From UMGS1696 sp964621755 (GTDB taxonomy: Bacteria; Bacillota; Clostridia; Oscillospirales; CAG-272): 64,000 nucleotides of DNA. The DNA lies in contig CAZUPI010000004.1 in the NCBI GenBank assembly GCA_964621755.1, positions 1-64,000 of the forward strand, in the 5' to 3' direction. The position numbers were made by a program, and so were the translations under genes. This document shows positions 1 to 8,442 of the stretch, piece after piece. Position 1 is the first letter of the stretch. Each line of letters opens with the position of its first letter. The notes beneath the pieces were generated by a model. It was not told the DNA's origin, made no database searches, and saw nothing but the letters and a program-made list of their open reading frames with translations.

Positions 1-1431
1 AGTATAAATTTTATCAAAAAGGTATATACAAACGCCTTAATTTTTGATACAATATGTAAGGTGACACAATTGCGTCAGGAAGAAGCAGCCAGCCTTGCCA
101 GAGACTCCGATATTATGATTGTTATTGGGAGCCCGGACAGCTCGAATTCAGGAAAACTTCGTGATATTTCAGCAGAATATTGCAGAAATGTGTATTTTGT
201 GGGCGGTGCGGAAGACTGTCATCATATACGTGTCGAGCCACATGACAAATTGTCAATAACTGCCGGCGCATCGACGCCGTACAGTATAATACAGGAGGTA
301 TATAAAACTATGAGCGAGCAGACAGAAAATTTTGCTGAACTTCTCGAGACTTCATTCAAAACTTTAAATACAGGAGATATCGTCGAAGGCGTCATCACGT
401 CTATTTCGCCGAATGAGATTCATCTCGACCTCGGCACAAAGACCACCGGTGTTATCACGCATGACAAGGCCACCAATGACCCGCAGGCTAAGCTCGACGT
501 CCTCTATAAGGTTGGGGATGTTGTAAAGGCTAAGGTCGTCAAGGTAAGTGATATCGACGGTATCGCTACTCTCGACAAGACAAGAGTAGACTCTGAGTCC
601 AACTGGACAAAGATTGTCGAGGCTTGTGACTCCGGCGAGACGCTCGAAGGCAAGGTTGTTGAAGTAGTAAAGGGCGGCGTTATCATCAACATTAACTCCG
701 TTCGCGTGTTCATCCCCGCTTCCCTTACCGGCGTACCGAAGGATGGCGACCTGAACACCCTCTTGAACACCACACAGAAGGTCAAGATTATCGAAATCAA
801 GCAGACAGACCGCAGGAGAGCATATGCCTCTATCCGCGCCGTACTCCGCGAGGAGCGTAAGGCGCGCGAGGAAGCGTTCTGGGCAGCAATCGAAGAAGGC
901 AAGGAATACGACGGTGAGGTAAAGAGCCTTACAGATTTCGGCGCATTCGTTGACCTTGGCGGCGTAGATGGTATGGTACATACATCTGAGCTGTCCTGGA
1001 AGCGTATCAGACATCCCTCCGAAGTCGTTTCCGTCGGCGAGAAGATTCACGTATATGTGAAGTCCTTCGACCGCGAAAGGGGAAGAATCTCCCTCGGCTA
1101 TAAGACAGAGGAAATGAATCCGTGGTACATCTTCACCAACAAGTATGCGGAAGGAGACGTCGTTGAAGTAAAGGTTGTAAGTCTCATGCCCTTTGGCGCA
1201 TTCGCTGAAATCGTTCCCGGCTGCGACGGCTTAATCCACATCAGCCAGATCACCGACCACAAGATTGCAAAGCCCGACGAGGTTCTCGAAGTTGGTCAGG
1301 TTGTGTCCGCAAAGATCATCTCCATCAACAACGAAAATCATCAGGTAGGCCTTTCCATTCGTGCCCTTCTCGAAGAAGCTGATGAGGAGTATGGCGACGA
1401 GGCTGACGAAACAGCAGAGGATGCTGAATAA
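1..1431 (+). CDS. ispH-rpsA: IspH-ribosomal protein S1 fusion (5' end outside window)
   Basis: The reading frame is open from base 1 with no stop, so the gene begins upstream of the window. The first ~100 visible residues are the C-terminal lobe of IspH (4-hydroxy-3-methylbut-2-enyl diphosphate reductase, last step of the MEP isoprenoid pathway): FDTICKVTQLRQ with an iron-sulfur cysteine, the substrate-binding SSNS stretch and ITAGASTP. Four S1 RNA-binding repeats follow, the third and fourth with the typical GAFVDLGGVDGMVH and GAFAEIVPGCDGLIH cores, then an acidic tail. The ispH-rpsA fusion is a known clostridial arrangement. An in-frame ATG at 310 lies 10 bases after AGGAGGT (293-299), exactly at the IspH/S1 boundary, so free S1 might also be made. 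A GTG at position 61 is only an internal codon. A hairpin terminator follows. Confidence 0.93.
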   Translation, partial: SINFIKKVYTNALIFDTICKVTQLRQEEAASLARDSDIMIVIGSPDSSNSGKLRDISAEYCRNVYFVGGAEDCHHIRVEPHDKLSITAGASTPYSIIQEVYKTMSEQTENFAELLETSFKTLNTGDIVEGVITSISPNEIHLDLGTKTTGVITHDKATNDPQAKLDVLYKVGDVVKAKVVKVSDIDGIATLDKTRVDSESNWTKIVEACDSGETLEGKVVEVVKGGVIININSVRVFIPASLTGVPKDGDLNTLLNTTQKVKIIEIKQTDRRRAYASIRAVLREERKAREEAFWAAIEEGKEYDGEVKSLTDFGAFVDLGGVDGMVHTSELSWKRIRHPSEVVSVGEKIHVYVKSFDRERGRISLGYKTEEMNPWYIFTNKYAEGDVVEVKVVSLMPFGAFAEIVPGCDGLIHISQITDHKIAKPDEVLEVGQVVSAKIISINNENHQVGLSIRALLEEADEEYGDEADETAEDAE

Positions 1432-1510
1432 TTTACAGCCTGTAAGTGAAAAGTGAAACAAGGACTTCTTTTGGAGTTTGAAGCAACTTTTCCGACCCAT
1501 AAGATTGTCA

Positions 1511-1540
1511 AGCGGGAGAGTGAAGATTCTTCCGCTTTTC
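1511..1540 (+). terminator. Putative terminator after ispH-rpsA
   Basis: AGCGGGAGA (1511-1519) pairs with TCTTCCGCT (1528-1536) across an 8-base loop, with one G-T pair, and runs into TTTTC. It sits 80 bases past the S1 stop codon and before the next start codon. The T tract is short, so termination may be partial. Confidence 0.5.
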
Positions 1541-1562
1541 CATTTGGAAAAAGAGGATGAAC

Positions 1563-2417
1563 ATGAAGCTATTGCGTATTTTAGGAGTCGCGGCAGCCTG
1601 CATGCTGCTTGCGGTCGGAATGAGTTCATGCAGCGACAGCACGGAAGAATCACGCTACCCGGAATATACCAATCCGGAGGAGGTTGCGACCATCCGGGAG
1701 GATATGCGCTATATTATCCACGCCGCCGGACGGCTTACCGGTGTCGATAAAGAGGGAACTACGCGCACATACGACGGGTCGAATTCGCTCGAGGGCCTGC
1801 GGCAGTGTGCGGAAGCCGGCTGCGAGGTTATTGAGATTGACTTCAACTTCACGGCTGACGGTCAGCTTGCGTGCATTCACGACTGGTATACCGAGTATGC
1901 CGATGAAATCACGGACAACGTCCCGCTGACACTCGAAGAGTTTTTGAACTGTAAGATTTATCGTAACTTTACTCCGATTTGGCTGGGGGATATTGTGGAC
2001 TTCCTGCGCGAGCACGACGGTACTTATATCGTAACCGATATTAAGGATGACAACATTGCGGGCATTACCGCCATTGCGGAGTATTGCCCCGACCTCAAAA
2101 ACCGCTTCATCGTGCAGATTTACAATGAGGACGAGTATGACGCCGTACGCGAGCTTGGATTTGAGTATATCGTGTATACGCTCTATCGTCTCGATTGGGC
2201 CCCAAAGGTCAACTGGAAGGCGCTCGGCAGCTTTGCACAGACACATCCGCTGATAGGATATACGTTCTCTTATGAGCTTTGTTCCGTCGACGGCTATGTG
2301 GAAGGAATGCTCCAATCGGGCGTGCCGCTGTATATCCATACCGTCAACGGGGAGGAAGAACAGCAGCCCTACTTCGACATGGGAATCACAGGCATCTATA
2401 CGGATGACGTGAAGTAA
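1563..2417 (+). CDS. Glycerophosphodiester phosphodiesterase-like lipoprotein
   Basis: This 284-residue protein has a lipoprotein signal peptide (hydrophobic run ending in VGMSSC). The body resembles the GDPD TIM barrel: an early IHAAGR corresponds to the HRG/HAGG motif, EVIEIDFNFTADGQLACIHD matches the E-x-D and HD metal/catalytic motifs, and MGITGIYTDDV ends the barrel as in GDPDs. The family hydrolyses glycerophosphodiesters to glycerol-3-phosphate and an alcohol; here it would act outside the membrane. The start at 1563 is preferred over the ATG at 1557 because AGAGG lies at better spacing. The first-motif Arg-Gly reads GR rather than RG, so activity is not certain. It may be read alone or as a weak extension of the upstream transcript. 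Confidence 0.75.
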   Translation: MKLLRILGVAAACMLLAVGMSSCSDSTEESRYPEYTNPEEVATIREDMRYIIHAAGRLTGVDKEGTTRTYDGSNSLEGLRQCAEAGCEVIEIDFNFTADGQLACIHDWYTEYADEITDNVPLTLEEFLNCKIYRNFTPIWLGDIVDFLREHDGTYIVTDIKDDNIAGITAIAEYCPDLKNRFIVQIYNEDEYDAVRELGFEYIVYTLYRLDWAPKVNWKALGSFAQTHPLIGYTFSYELCSVDGYVEGMLQSGVPLYIHTVNGEEEQQPYFDMGITGIYTDDVK

Positions 2418-2499
2418 GCGTAAAAGCGCGTCGCACGCAGCCTCCGCTCTTTCACGGAAATCATTTTTAAAAATAAAAAATAAATTTTTGGAGGAAAAT

Positions 2500-4227
2500 A
2501 TGGCAATTCCAAGACCTGAGTATCCGCGTCCGACAATGGTGCGCGGAGAAGAATCATGGGTGAATTTAAACGGCACATGGGAGTTCGCTTTCGACTTCGG
2601 TAATTCCGGGCGCGAAAGAAAACTCTGGGAAGCTCCGAAGTACGACCACGAAATCGTCGTTCCTTTCGTTCCCGAATCGAAGCTCTCCGGCATCGAATAC
2701 ATCGACTTCATTCCCGCATGCTGGTACAGACGCACCGTCACCCTTCCGCAGGGATGGTATAAGGCAAACGGCCGCGTACTCCTGCACTTCGGCGCGGTTG
2801 ACTATTATTCTGAAATCCGCGTAAACGGTCAGCTTGCCGGCACACACCGCGGCGGCTATACTCCGTTTGCCGTTGACGTTACCAAATATCTCACCGACGG
2901 CGAAAACAGCGTTTCCGTATTCGTTGAGGATAACGGTCACAGCAGCCTCCAGCCGACTGGTAAACAGGTTTACTACAGCTACTACAACGCCGGCTGCCAC
3001 TACACACGCTGCACGGGTATCTGGCAGACCGTCTGGATGGAATACGTTCCCGCAAACTACATAAGAACCCTTAAGCTCACACCCGACATCAATATGGGCA
3101 AGCTGGACATCGTGGTGTCTCTCGAAGGGGACAACTCCGCTGTCGATACCGTTACCGCAGAAGCGTCCTTCGCCGGAGAAAAAGTATCCTCCGCAACCGC
3201 GCGGGTTCTCGGCAAGTTCGCACAGTTCTCTCTCCCGGTTCCGGATGCAAAGTTCTGGTCCCTCGAAGAGCCGAACCTCTACGACCTCAAGGTCACCGCT
3301 GGCGACGACGTTGTTACCTCCTACTTCGGCATGAGAAGTGTCGCCATCAACGGGTATGCGATTGAGCTGAACCACAAGCCGGTATATCAGAGACTCGTCC
3401 TTGACCAGGGATACTTCCCGGACGGCGTCTACACCGCAACGGAAGATGCAGATCTGGCGCATGATATTGAGCTCTCCAAGGCGGCAGGATTCAACGGCGC
3501 GAGAATGCACATGAAGGTATTCGAGCCCAGATTCCTCTATCACGCTGACCGTATGGGATATCTCCTCTGGGGCGAATTCCCGAACTGGGGTCTTGATGAA
3601 TCCAATCCCGCATCGCTTCTGTCCATCATGCCCGAGTGGCTGACCGAGATTGAACGCGACTACAACCATCCGTCTATTGTAGGCTGGTGCCCCTTCAACG
3701 AAACAGGTGTTCGCCGCAATAAGGATGTATTCCGCACCGTATATCAGGCGACACGCGCGATTGACCCGATGCGTCCGATTATCGACACCTCCGGTTATGT
3801 TCACGTGATCACCGATATTTACGACGTACACAACTATGACCAGGATCCTGAGTCCTTCAGAAAGGCGTTCGAGCCTCTCATAACAGGCGAGGGCACACCG
3901 TTTGTGAACAATCCGAATCACGAGGCATATGAAGGCCAGCCTTACTTTGTATCCGAGTTCGGCGGCACCTACTGGAACATCGACGAGGATCCCAGTGCCG
4001 CTTGGGGCTACGGTCAGGCGCCGAAGACCATCGAGGAGTTCTACGAGAGATTCGAAGGGCTTATCAACGTTCTGCTTGACAATCCGAAGATGTGCGCGTT
4101 CTGCTACACGCAGCTCACCGACGTATATCAGGAAAAGAACGGTATTTACGCTTTCGACCGTCGTGCGAAGTTCGACCTCGAAAGACTGCACAAGATTATG
4201 TCCAGACCTGCGGCGATTGAAAAATAA
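2500..4227 (+). CDS. Glycoside hydrolase family 2 (beta-galactosidase/beta-glucuronidase type)
   Basis: This 575-residue protein has no signal peptide, so it is probably a cytoplasmic glycosidase acting on imported oligosaccharides. The N-terminal jelly-roll sugar-binding domain (about 1-185, with LNGTWEFAFDF and YRRTVTLP) is followed by an immunoglobulin-like domain (about 190-290) and a TIM barrel. The catalytic acid/base is probably Glu401 in PFNETG and the nucleophile Glu486 in VSEFGG, both classic GH2 motifs. The start ATG at 2500 follows TTGGAGG with 7-base spacing; the TTG at 2488 is part of that ribosome-binding site. Substrate specificity (galactoside, glucuronide, arabinoside) cannot be assigned from sequence. 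The gene ends in a strong hairpin terminator. Confidence 0.9.
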   Translation: MAIPRPEYPRPTMVRGEESWVNLNGTWEFAFDFGNSGRERKLWEAPKYDHEIVVPFVPESKLSGIEYIDFIPACWYRRTVTLPQGWYKANGRVLLHFGAVDYYSEIRVNGQLAGTHRGGYTPFAVDVTKYLTDGENSVSVFVEDNGHSSLQPTGKQVYYSYYNAGCHYTRCTGIWQTVWMEYVPANYIRTLKLTPDINMGKLDIVVSLEGDNSAVDTVTAEASFAGEKVSSATARVLGKFAQFSLPVPDAKFWSLEEPNLYDLKVTAGDDVVTSYFGMRSVAINGYAIELNHKPVYQRLVLDQGYFPDGVYTATEDADLAHDIELSKAAGFNGARMHMKVFEPRFLYHADRMGYLLWGEFPNWGLDESNPASLLSIMPEWLTEIERDYNHPSIVGWCPFNETGVRRNKDVFRTVYQATRAIDPMRPIIDTSGYVHVITDIYDVHNYDQDPESFRKAFEPLITGEGTPFVNNPNHEAYEGQPYFVSEFGGTYWNIDEDPSAAWGYGQAPKTIEEFYERFEGLINVLLDNPKMCAFCYTQLTDVYQEKNGIYAFDRRAKFDLERLHKIMSRPAAIEK

Positions 4228-4231
4228 GAGC

Positions 4232-4270
4232 AACGGGGACGCTTTTTTGGAAAGTGTCCCCGTTTTTTGA
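4232..4270 (+). terminator. Terminator after GH2 gene (palindrome family member)
   Basis: AACGGGGACGCTTT pairs with AAAGTGTCCCCGTT (one G-T pair) around a TTTGG loop and is followed by TTTTTTG. The strong stem with a T-run fits a rho-independent terminator and belongs to the recurring G-run/T4-A4/C-run palindrome family of this window. Confidence 0.8.
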
Positions 4271-4276
4271 TACGAT

Positions 4277-4335
4277 GGGGAACCTTTTTAAGATAAGGTC
4301 CCCCAAAACTTTTTTCAAACCTTTTTGAGAGGGGT
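4277..4335. repeat. Degenerate intergenic palindrome
   Basis: GGGGAACCTT pairs imperfectly with AAGGTCCCC and is followed by a stretch containing AAAACTTTTTTCAAACC and GAGAGGGG. It looks like a decayed second copy of the same palindrome family immediately after the GH2 terminator. Confidence 0.5.
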
Positions 4336-4369
4336 ATATAAATACCAGTAATTTATCTGCGGAATTCTA

Positions 4370-4398
4370 TTGACTAATGTTCGACAATGCGGTATAAT
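4370..4398 (+). promoter_or_regulatory. Sigma-A promoter for the SLH/ricin/M23 gene
   Basis: TTGACT (4370-4375), 17-base spacer, TATAAT (4393-4398), 62 bases before the ATG at 4460. Confidence 0.8.
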
Positions 4399-4459
4399 AA
4401 AATAGTGAGATTATTTTAATTAATAGATACGATACAAAAAGTTAAAGGAATCGATACAT

Positions 4460-6211
4460 ATGTTTGGGAAGAAGGGATTCGCAAGACGAGTTCTGGCGGC
4501 GGTAATGGTCGTGTTGGCGGTAGCTGCTGCAACGACGCCGGTCGGGGCGCTGAAGCTTATCGGGTCAGATATGATACATGAAAAGCTTAGCCTTGATTCG
4601 AAAATCACAGCAGGAGCATCGCTGTCCGAAGAGGACGCCGCAATGCGGCTGTATTATCTGGGCATGCTCAATGGAACGGGGATAAACATCAACGGCGGGA
4701 TTGACTTTGCCCTTGAAAGAGGTCTTACCCGTATCGAATCCGTCGTGCTTGCGGTGCGTCTCATGGGAGTGGAAGAACTGGCTCTCACAGCGGGGTATAC
4801 CCATCCCTTTACAGATGTGCCTGACTGGGCGAACGGTTACGTTGGGTATATTTATTCCTGTGGCCTTTTGGATGATTTGTGTGAAGACGATGGGGACACG
4901 TGTGCGTTTAATCCCAGCTCCGCGGAGACGCCGGAACAGTTCATGAGCTACATGCTGTATGCACTCGGCTATCGAATCGAGGAAGGGGACTACACATACT
5001 TGATGGCGGCAGAGTACTGCCGGGATATCGGAATCTGCATCACGGAGCGGGACGAGCCTTTGACACGCGGCGGCGCGGTGGTTGCAATGTACAATACGCT
5101 GCGCACGACGATGAAGAAGTCCAATCGGGTTTTGTCCGATGCTCTTGTTGAAAACGGAAGTATGGCGTATCAGGATGCGGTTTTCATGCTCTGGGCAAGC
5201 AACCCAAAAGAGACGAATGAATTCCTGTCAGCGATTGGATACAACAACGAGTGGATTATCCCGGACGGATACTACACGATAAGTTCTGCGGATACCGGAC
5301 GGGCGCTGAATGTGGCGTCAAGCGGCGCGAATACGGATTACGAAGGTGTCGGCGTAACCATATGGGAGACCACGGGCGATATTACGCAGACCTTCCGCAT
5401 TGAACGGACGGAGCGCGGTACGTACTATATCTACTCCGCAGCATCCCGCAACGGCTACGGCAGAGTCATTGGAGCGGCATCGTCTGGAGCAAAGACGGGG
5501 TTGTATAGCTCGACCTCCCAGAGCGCGACGGAATTTTATATAAAAGGTTCCGCAGACGGCTCGTGGTACATCGTATCAGCGGAGCGGGAGAACAAATGCC
5601 TGTCCTGCGCTGACCCCAGTCGGAATGGAACAGCAGTCACGCTTGCGGATACCGCGACAGTTCCGGCTCAGACGTGGTTATTCGAGCGGCAGGGTATCAT
5701 GGACTCCAAGGGACGTGAAATCGCGATTTTTGTAGCGGAGTCTCTGGTGGTGACGCAGGGTGCGTTTGACGACTACTCGCACATGGAGCAGAACGCGATT
5801 GACATTCAGCCGATGGAAAAAGCAGTACGCGCGCCGTTCAATGGTCAAATCGTACGCATTGACGCAAGTGAGATTGCGTGCAACGCGGTATGGCTGCAAA
5901 GCAACGGTCCGGTTCTGTACGCGGATGGAACGTACGACTACATGACAGTCTGCTTCCTCCATGACAACGATATCGAAGATTTGTCAGTGGGACAGGGCGT
6001 CACACAGGGAGAATATTTCTACGACAGCGGGGACTATGGTATATCATCGGGCAAGCACGTTCATGTGGCGGTATATCGCGGCAAATACAACGAGTCCATG
6101 AATATCGGCAACGGCGACGTGTACGCGGAGGACGCATTCTTCCTTCCTGACGATACGTATATTTACAACGATTATGGCATAGAGTGGCGTAAGATAAGTA
6201 AAGCCGGATAA
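4460..6211 (+). CDS. Surface protein with SLH-like, ricin-lectin and M23-like domains
   Basis: This 583-residue secreted protein has a cleavable-looking signal peptide (residues 1-30). SLH-like repeats (about 55-240, e.g. FTDVPDWANGYVGYIYSCGL) probably bind the cell wall. A ricin B-type trefoil follows (about 265-410) with three QxF/QxW-like repeats (TQTFRIER, ATEFYIKG, AQTWLFER). The C-terminal LytM/M23-type region has His441, Asp448 in the HxxxxxxD form known from one M23 subfamily, and HVHV (His533, His535). The predicted role is glycan-binding cell-wall remodelling. The active-site pattern is variant, so it could be a non-catalytic LytM fold. It is followed 9 bases later by a membrane-protein gene, probably co-transcribed. 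Confidence 0.75.
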   Translation: MFGKKGFARRVLAAVMVVLAVAAATTPVGALKLIGSDMIHEKLSLDSKITAGASLSEEDAAMRLYYLGMLNGTGININGGIDFALERGLTRIESVVLAVRLMGVEELALTAGYTHPFTDVPDWANGYVGYIYSCGLLDDLCEDDGDTCAFNPSSAETPEQFMSYMLYALGYRIEEGDYTYLMAAEYCRDIGICITERDEPLTRGGAVVAMYNTLRTTMKKSNRVLSDALVENGSMAYQDAVFMLWASNPKETNEFLSAIGYNNEWIIPDGYYTISSADTGRALNVASSGANTDYEGVGVTIWETTGDITQTFRIERTERGTYYIYSAASRNGYGRVIGAASSGAKTGLYSSTSQSATEFYIKGSADGSWYIVSAERENKCLSCADPSRNGTAVTLADTATVPAQTWLFERQGIMDSKGREIAIFVAESLVVTQGAFDDYSHMEQNAIDIQPMEKAVRAPFNGQIVRIDASEIACNAVWLQSNGPVLYADGTYDYMTVCFLHDNDIEDLSVGQGVTQGEYFYDSGDYGISSGKHVHVAVYRGKYNESMNIGNGDVYAEDAFFLPDDTYIYNDYGIEWRKISKAG

Positions 6212-6220
6212 GGGGTCAAT

Positions 6221-6826
6221 ATGAAAAAAGAGCTTAGAAAGAAAATTAAATCGATTTGCGACGAGATCGGGACTGCCGCCGCAGCGGAGCAGCTCGACGA
6301 GCTGACCGAAAAGGTCGATGCGGAATACGAACGGCGTGTTGCGGAGGGAATGAGCGAGCTTGACGCGTATCGCGAGGTCTTATCGAATGTGGATAAAGTT
6401 CGCGAAATGCTGAATGAACTTCCTAAGACGGACGAGGAGCGGGAACGCGAGCGGGTCGAAGAAAATGGCAAGCGGGTCAAAGTGGTGCTGGATACAATCG
6501 AGGCCTGCATGTGGATTTTGACAGTCATCGTGTACTTCCTCATCAGTTTCAAGTTCGGCCACTGGTATCTCACATGGCTCATCTTCCTGTCGTCTGCGAT
6601 AGGCTCCGTCATCCTCAATATGCTTCGGAAATACAACAACGGTATGCCGCTCGGCCGCGTATTCGAAAAGAATTTTTCAGGCATTCTCTGGCTTGCCATC
6701 GTTATCGTCTACTTCCTCTACAGCTTTACGTTCGGAGGCTGGGCCTACACATGGCTCATCTTCCTCATCGGCGCTGCCATTGAAGTGATCATAAACGGTA
6801 TCCGGAAAGTGACACGCGGGAAATAA
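6221..6826 (+). CDS. Membrane protein with helical prefix and duplicated two-helix unit
   Basis: This 201-residue protein begins with a charged helical domain (about 1-80) resembling the DUF1700/permease-prefix (HAAS-like) region. Two membrane hairpins follow. The hairpins are an internal duplication: IVYFLISFKFGHWYLTWLIF and IVYFLYSFTFGGWAYTWLIF align almost residue for residue. HAAS-like proteins usually sit beside PadR regulators; no such gene is nearby. Function unknown. The gene follows the SLH/M23 gene by 9 bases, so the two may be co-expressed. It ends at a very strong bidirectional hairpin. Confidence 0.75.
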   Translation: MKKELRKKIKSICDEIGTAAAAEQLDELTEKVDAEYERRVAEGMSELDAYREVLSNVDKVREMLNELPKTDEERERERVEENGKRVKVVLDTIEACMWILTVIVYFLISFKFGHWYLTWLIFLSSAIGSVILNMLRKYNNGMPLGRVFEKNFSGILWLAIVIVYFLYSFTFGGWAYTWLIFLIGAAIEVIINGIRKVTRGK

Positions 6827-6873
6827 AATAGGACCCGACCTTCTCCTATAGCGATAAAAAGTTTTGAGAGAAT

Positions 6874-6912
6874 CTTAGGGGGTACTTCTCAGAAGTACCC
6901 CCTAAGGTTTTT
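6874..6912. terminator. Bidirectional hairpin between convergent genes
   Basis: CTTAGGGGGTACTTCT (6874-6889) is the inverted repeat of AGAAGTACCCCCTAAG (6891-6906), a near-perfect 15-16 bp stem followed on the plus strand by GTTTTTTC. It ends the membrane-protein gene and overlaps the 3' end of the convergent VTT-family gene, whose stop codon lies in the hairpin tip. It belongs to the intergenic palindrome family. Confidence 0.85.
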
Positions 6913-7575
6913 TCTTTTTATTTTCGAGTATACCAGCAGACCGACGGTGCTGAGCCCTGCGGTGACGGCGAAAACGATGAGCGCGCGCATGTAGTTGCCG
7001 TCTCCGAGAGCGGAGCCCCCAAGTGTGGAGGAGACGACGGACGGAATGCGCGCGATGGTGGTGATGATGAGAAAGTCAGCCAGCTTGATTTTGGTGAGTC
7101 CGGCACAATAGGTCAGAAGGTCCTTTGGCGTGCCGGGGATGAGAAATAGGATGAACATCAGACGCTCGAGCTGAGCGGTGTCTCTCAGAAATTTAACAGA
7201 GATGATTTTGTCGCTGGAAATAAACAGCTCAACGGCTCGAATCCCAAACTTTCTTACGAACAGGAAAACAATGAACTCCCCGACTGCGATTCCGGCAAGG
7301 CAAAGGATTGTGCCGCCGACTCCGCCGAATGCGTAGCCCGCAGCGATCTCAAGAGGCTCGCCGGGCATCACTGCCACGAGAACTTGCAGAACGACCATCA
7401 TAAAGAACACAGCTTGTCCTGCAAACCCGCGCTCTTCTATCCAATTTTGGAACTTTTCAGGTTCGTCTACAAATTTAATAAACGGTGTACCGATGTATGC
7501 GATCACCAGCCCGCATATAACGAGATAGATGAGAACGCATACCACTGTAATAATTTTTTTCTTTTTTGGGGACAT
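6889..7575 (-). CDS. TVP38/TMEM64 (VTT/DedA-like) membrane protein
   Basis: This 228-residue polytopic membrane protein carries the two VTT/DedA re-entrant motifs: PGEPLEIAAGYAFGG (about residue 72-86) and PGTPKDLLTYCAG (about 148-160). Family members are implicated in lipid scrambling or flipping and membrane homeostasis. Length is normal for the family. The final residues (LRGYF) are encoded by the left half of the intergenic palindrome, which also supplies the stop codon. It lies 53 bases downstream of the permuted-papain gene on the same strand and is probably its operon partner. Confidence 0.88.
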   Translation of the reverse strand: MSPKKKKIITVVCVLIYLVICGLVIAYIGTPFIKFVDEPEKFQNWIEERGFAGQAVFFMMVVLQVLVAVMPGEPLEIAAGYAFGGVGGTILCLAGIAVGEFIVFLFVRKFGIRAVELFISSDKIISVKFLRDTAQLERLMFILFLIPGTPKDLLTYCAGLTKIKLADFLIITTIARIPSVVSSTLGGSALGDGNYMRALIVFAVTAGLSTVGLLVYSKIKRKNLRGYF

Positions 7576-7628
7576 GGCTTGACCTTCGCTTTTGCTTGTA
7601 CCATTATTTTTCCATCATTTTATCCCGT

Positions 7629-8213
7629 TCATACATTGACGAAGCATGTCGAGGCGGTATTCTTTTGGCGCATTCCGATGCGGCGTCCGGCGCGCAGGCT
7701 CGACAATCCGCCGCAGTATAGCACGTGAAAGCCGTCGATATCGCAGAAGTCGGACGGGTGCATGAGCGCGGCGGGCTTTGGAAGGGTCAGCGCACCGCTG
7801 TCGGCGAGAATCTCACTTACAAATTGGGAACAAAAGTATTGATTTGGAATCTCAAACGGGATGTGAAAGCTGCACAGGATGAGTCCGACTATACTATAAT
7901 GGTATTCGCCGCGATGCTGGAACATGTCCCGAACCTTATCTTTGGCACGGTAGTAGACCCTGTTTGGAACGTCGATTCGCAGCAGTGCGCAGGGAATGTC
8001 TTTTTGATTTTTATAAAATCCGCGGTCGATGCGCTCCTCTACAAGTCCCGCAGGAAGCGGAAAAACGGCGTGCTTGCGCGCGAAGCTGTACAGAATGGTG
8101 AGCCCCCCGTCAAAGGCGATCGACACATGTGTGAATGGCTCTCCGGTGAAAAATCGGATGATACGAGAAGGGAACGACGTCGAACGTGTGAGAAATATGT
8201 AAATAGATTTCAT
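7629..8213 (-). CDS. Permuted papain-like (YiiX/NlpC-P60 superfamily) protein
   Basis: This 194-residue protein shows the circularly permuted NlpC/P60 (YiiX-like) motif order: FTHVSIAF with a candidate catalytic His early, and YFCSQFVSEIL with the candidate catalytic Cys late. Proteins of this type are thought to be cysteine amidases/peptidases or acyltransferases acting on lipids or peptides. No clear signal peptide is seen, so the site of action is uncertain. The start ATG at 8213 is preferred because AGGAAAT precedes it; the longer frame upstream to 8258 lacks a ribosome-binding site. It is the first gene of a two-gene unit with the VTT protein, driven by the promoter at 8299-8327. Confidence 0.8.
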   Translation of the reverse strand: MKSIYIFLTRSTSFPSRIIRFFTGEPFTHVSIAFDGGLTILYSFARKHAVFPLPAGLVEERIDRGFYKNQKDIPCALLRIDVPNRVYYRAKDKVRDMFQHRGEYHYSIVGLILCSFHIPFEIPNQYFCSQFVSEILADSGALTLPKPAALMHPSDFCDIDGFHVLYCGGLSSLRAGRRIGMRQKNTASTCFVNV

Positions 8214-8298
8214 GAATATTTCCTGTGATTTTGATGATTTTAATTGCATACTGCACAAACCGTATTATTTGTATTAGTGCAGTTGTATTTTCGAATCT

Positions 8299-8327
8299 AT
8301 GATACTATACCATATAGATTTTGTCAA
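8299..8327 (-). promoter_or_regulatory. Sigma-A promoter for the papain-like/VTT pair
   Basis: Read on the minus strand: TTGACA, 17-base spacer, TATCAT. It lies 86 bases upstream of the ATG at 8213. The adjacent 8328-8420 stretch is extremely AT-rich with a tandem AAAAATAGATTAAAAAA-type repeat and no gene. Confidence 0.8.
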
Positions 8328-8442
8328 TTAATTTGAAATTAATATATGTTTAAAAATAGATTAAAAAATTAAAAATAGATTAAAAAAATCTAAAGCTAAC
8401 TTCAAATCATTTTTCCACAGGAAATTCGTATGGCTGATTCCG

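Noticed and set aside
2566..4233. Minus-strand frame of 555 codons opposite the GH2 gene
   Set aside because: A shadow of the GH2 reading frame, whose catalytic motifs are clear. No ribosome-binding site or domain in the antisense protein.
8328..8420. Replication origin from its AT-richness
   Set aside because: No DnaA-box cluster or dnaA/dnaN neighbour; it is most simply the spacer upstream of the promoter at 8299.
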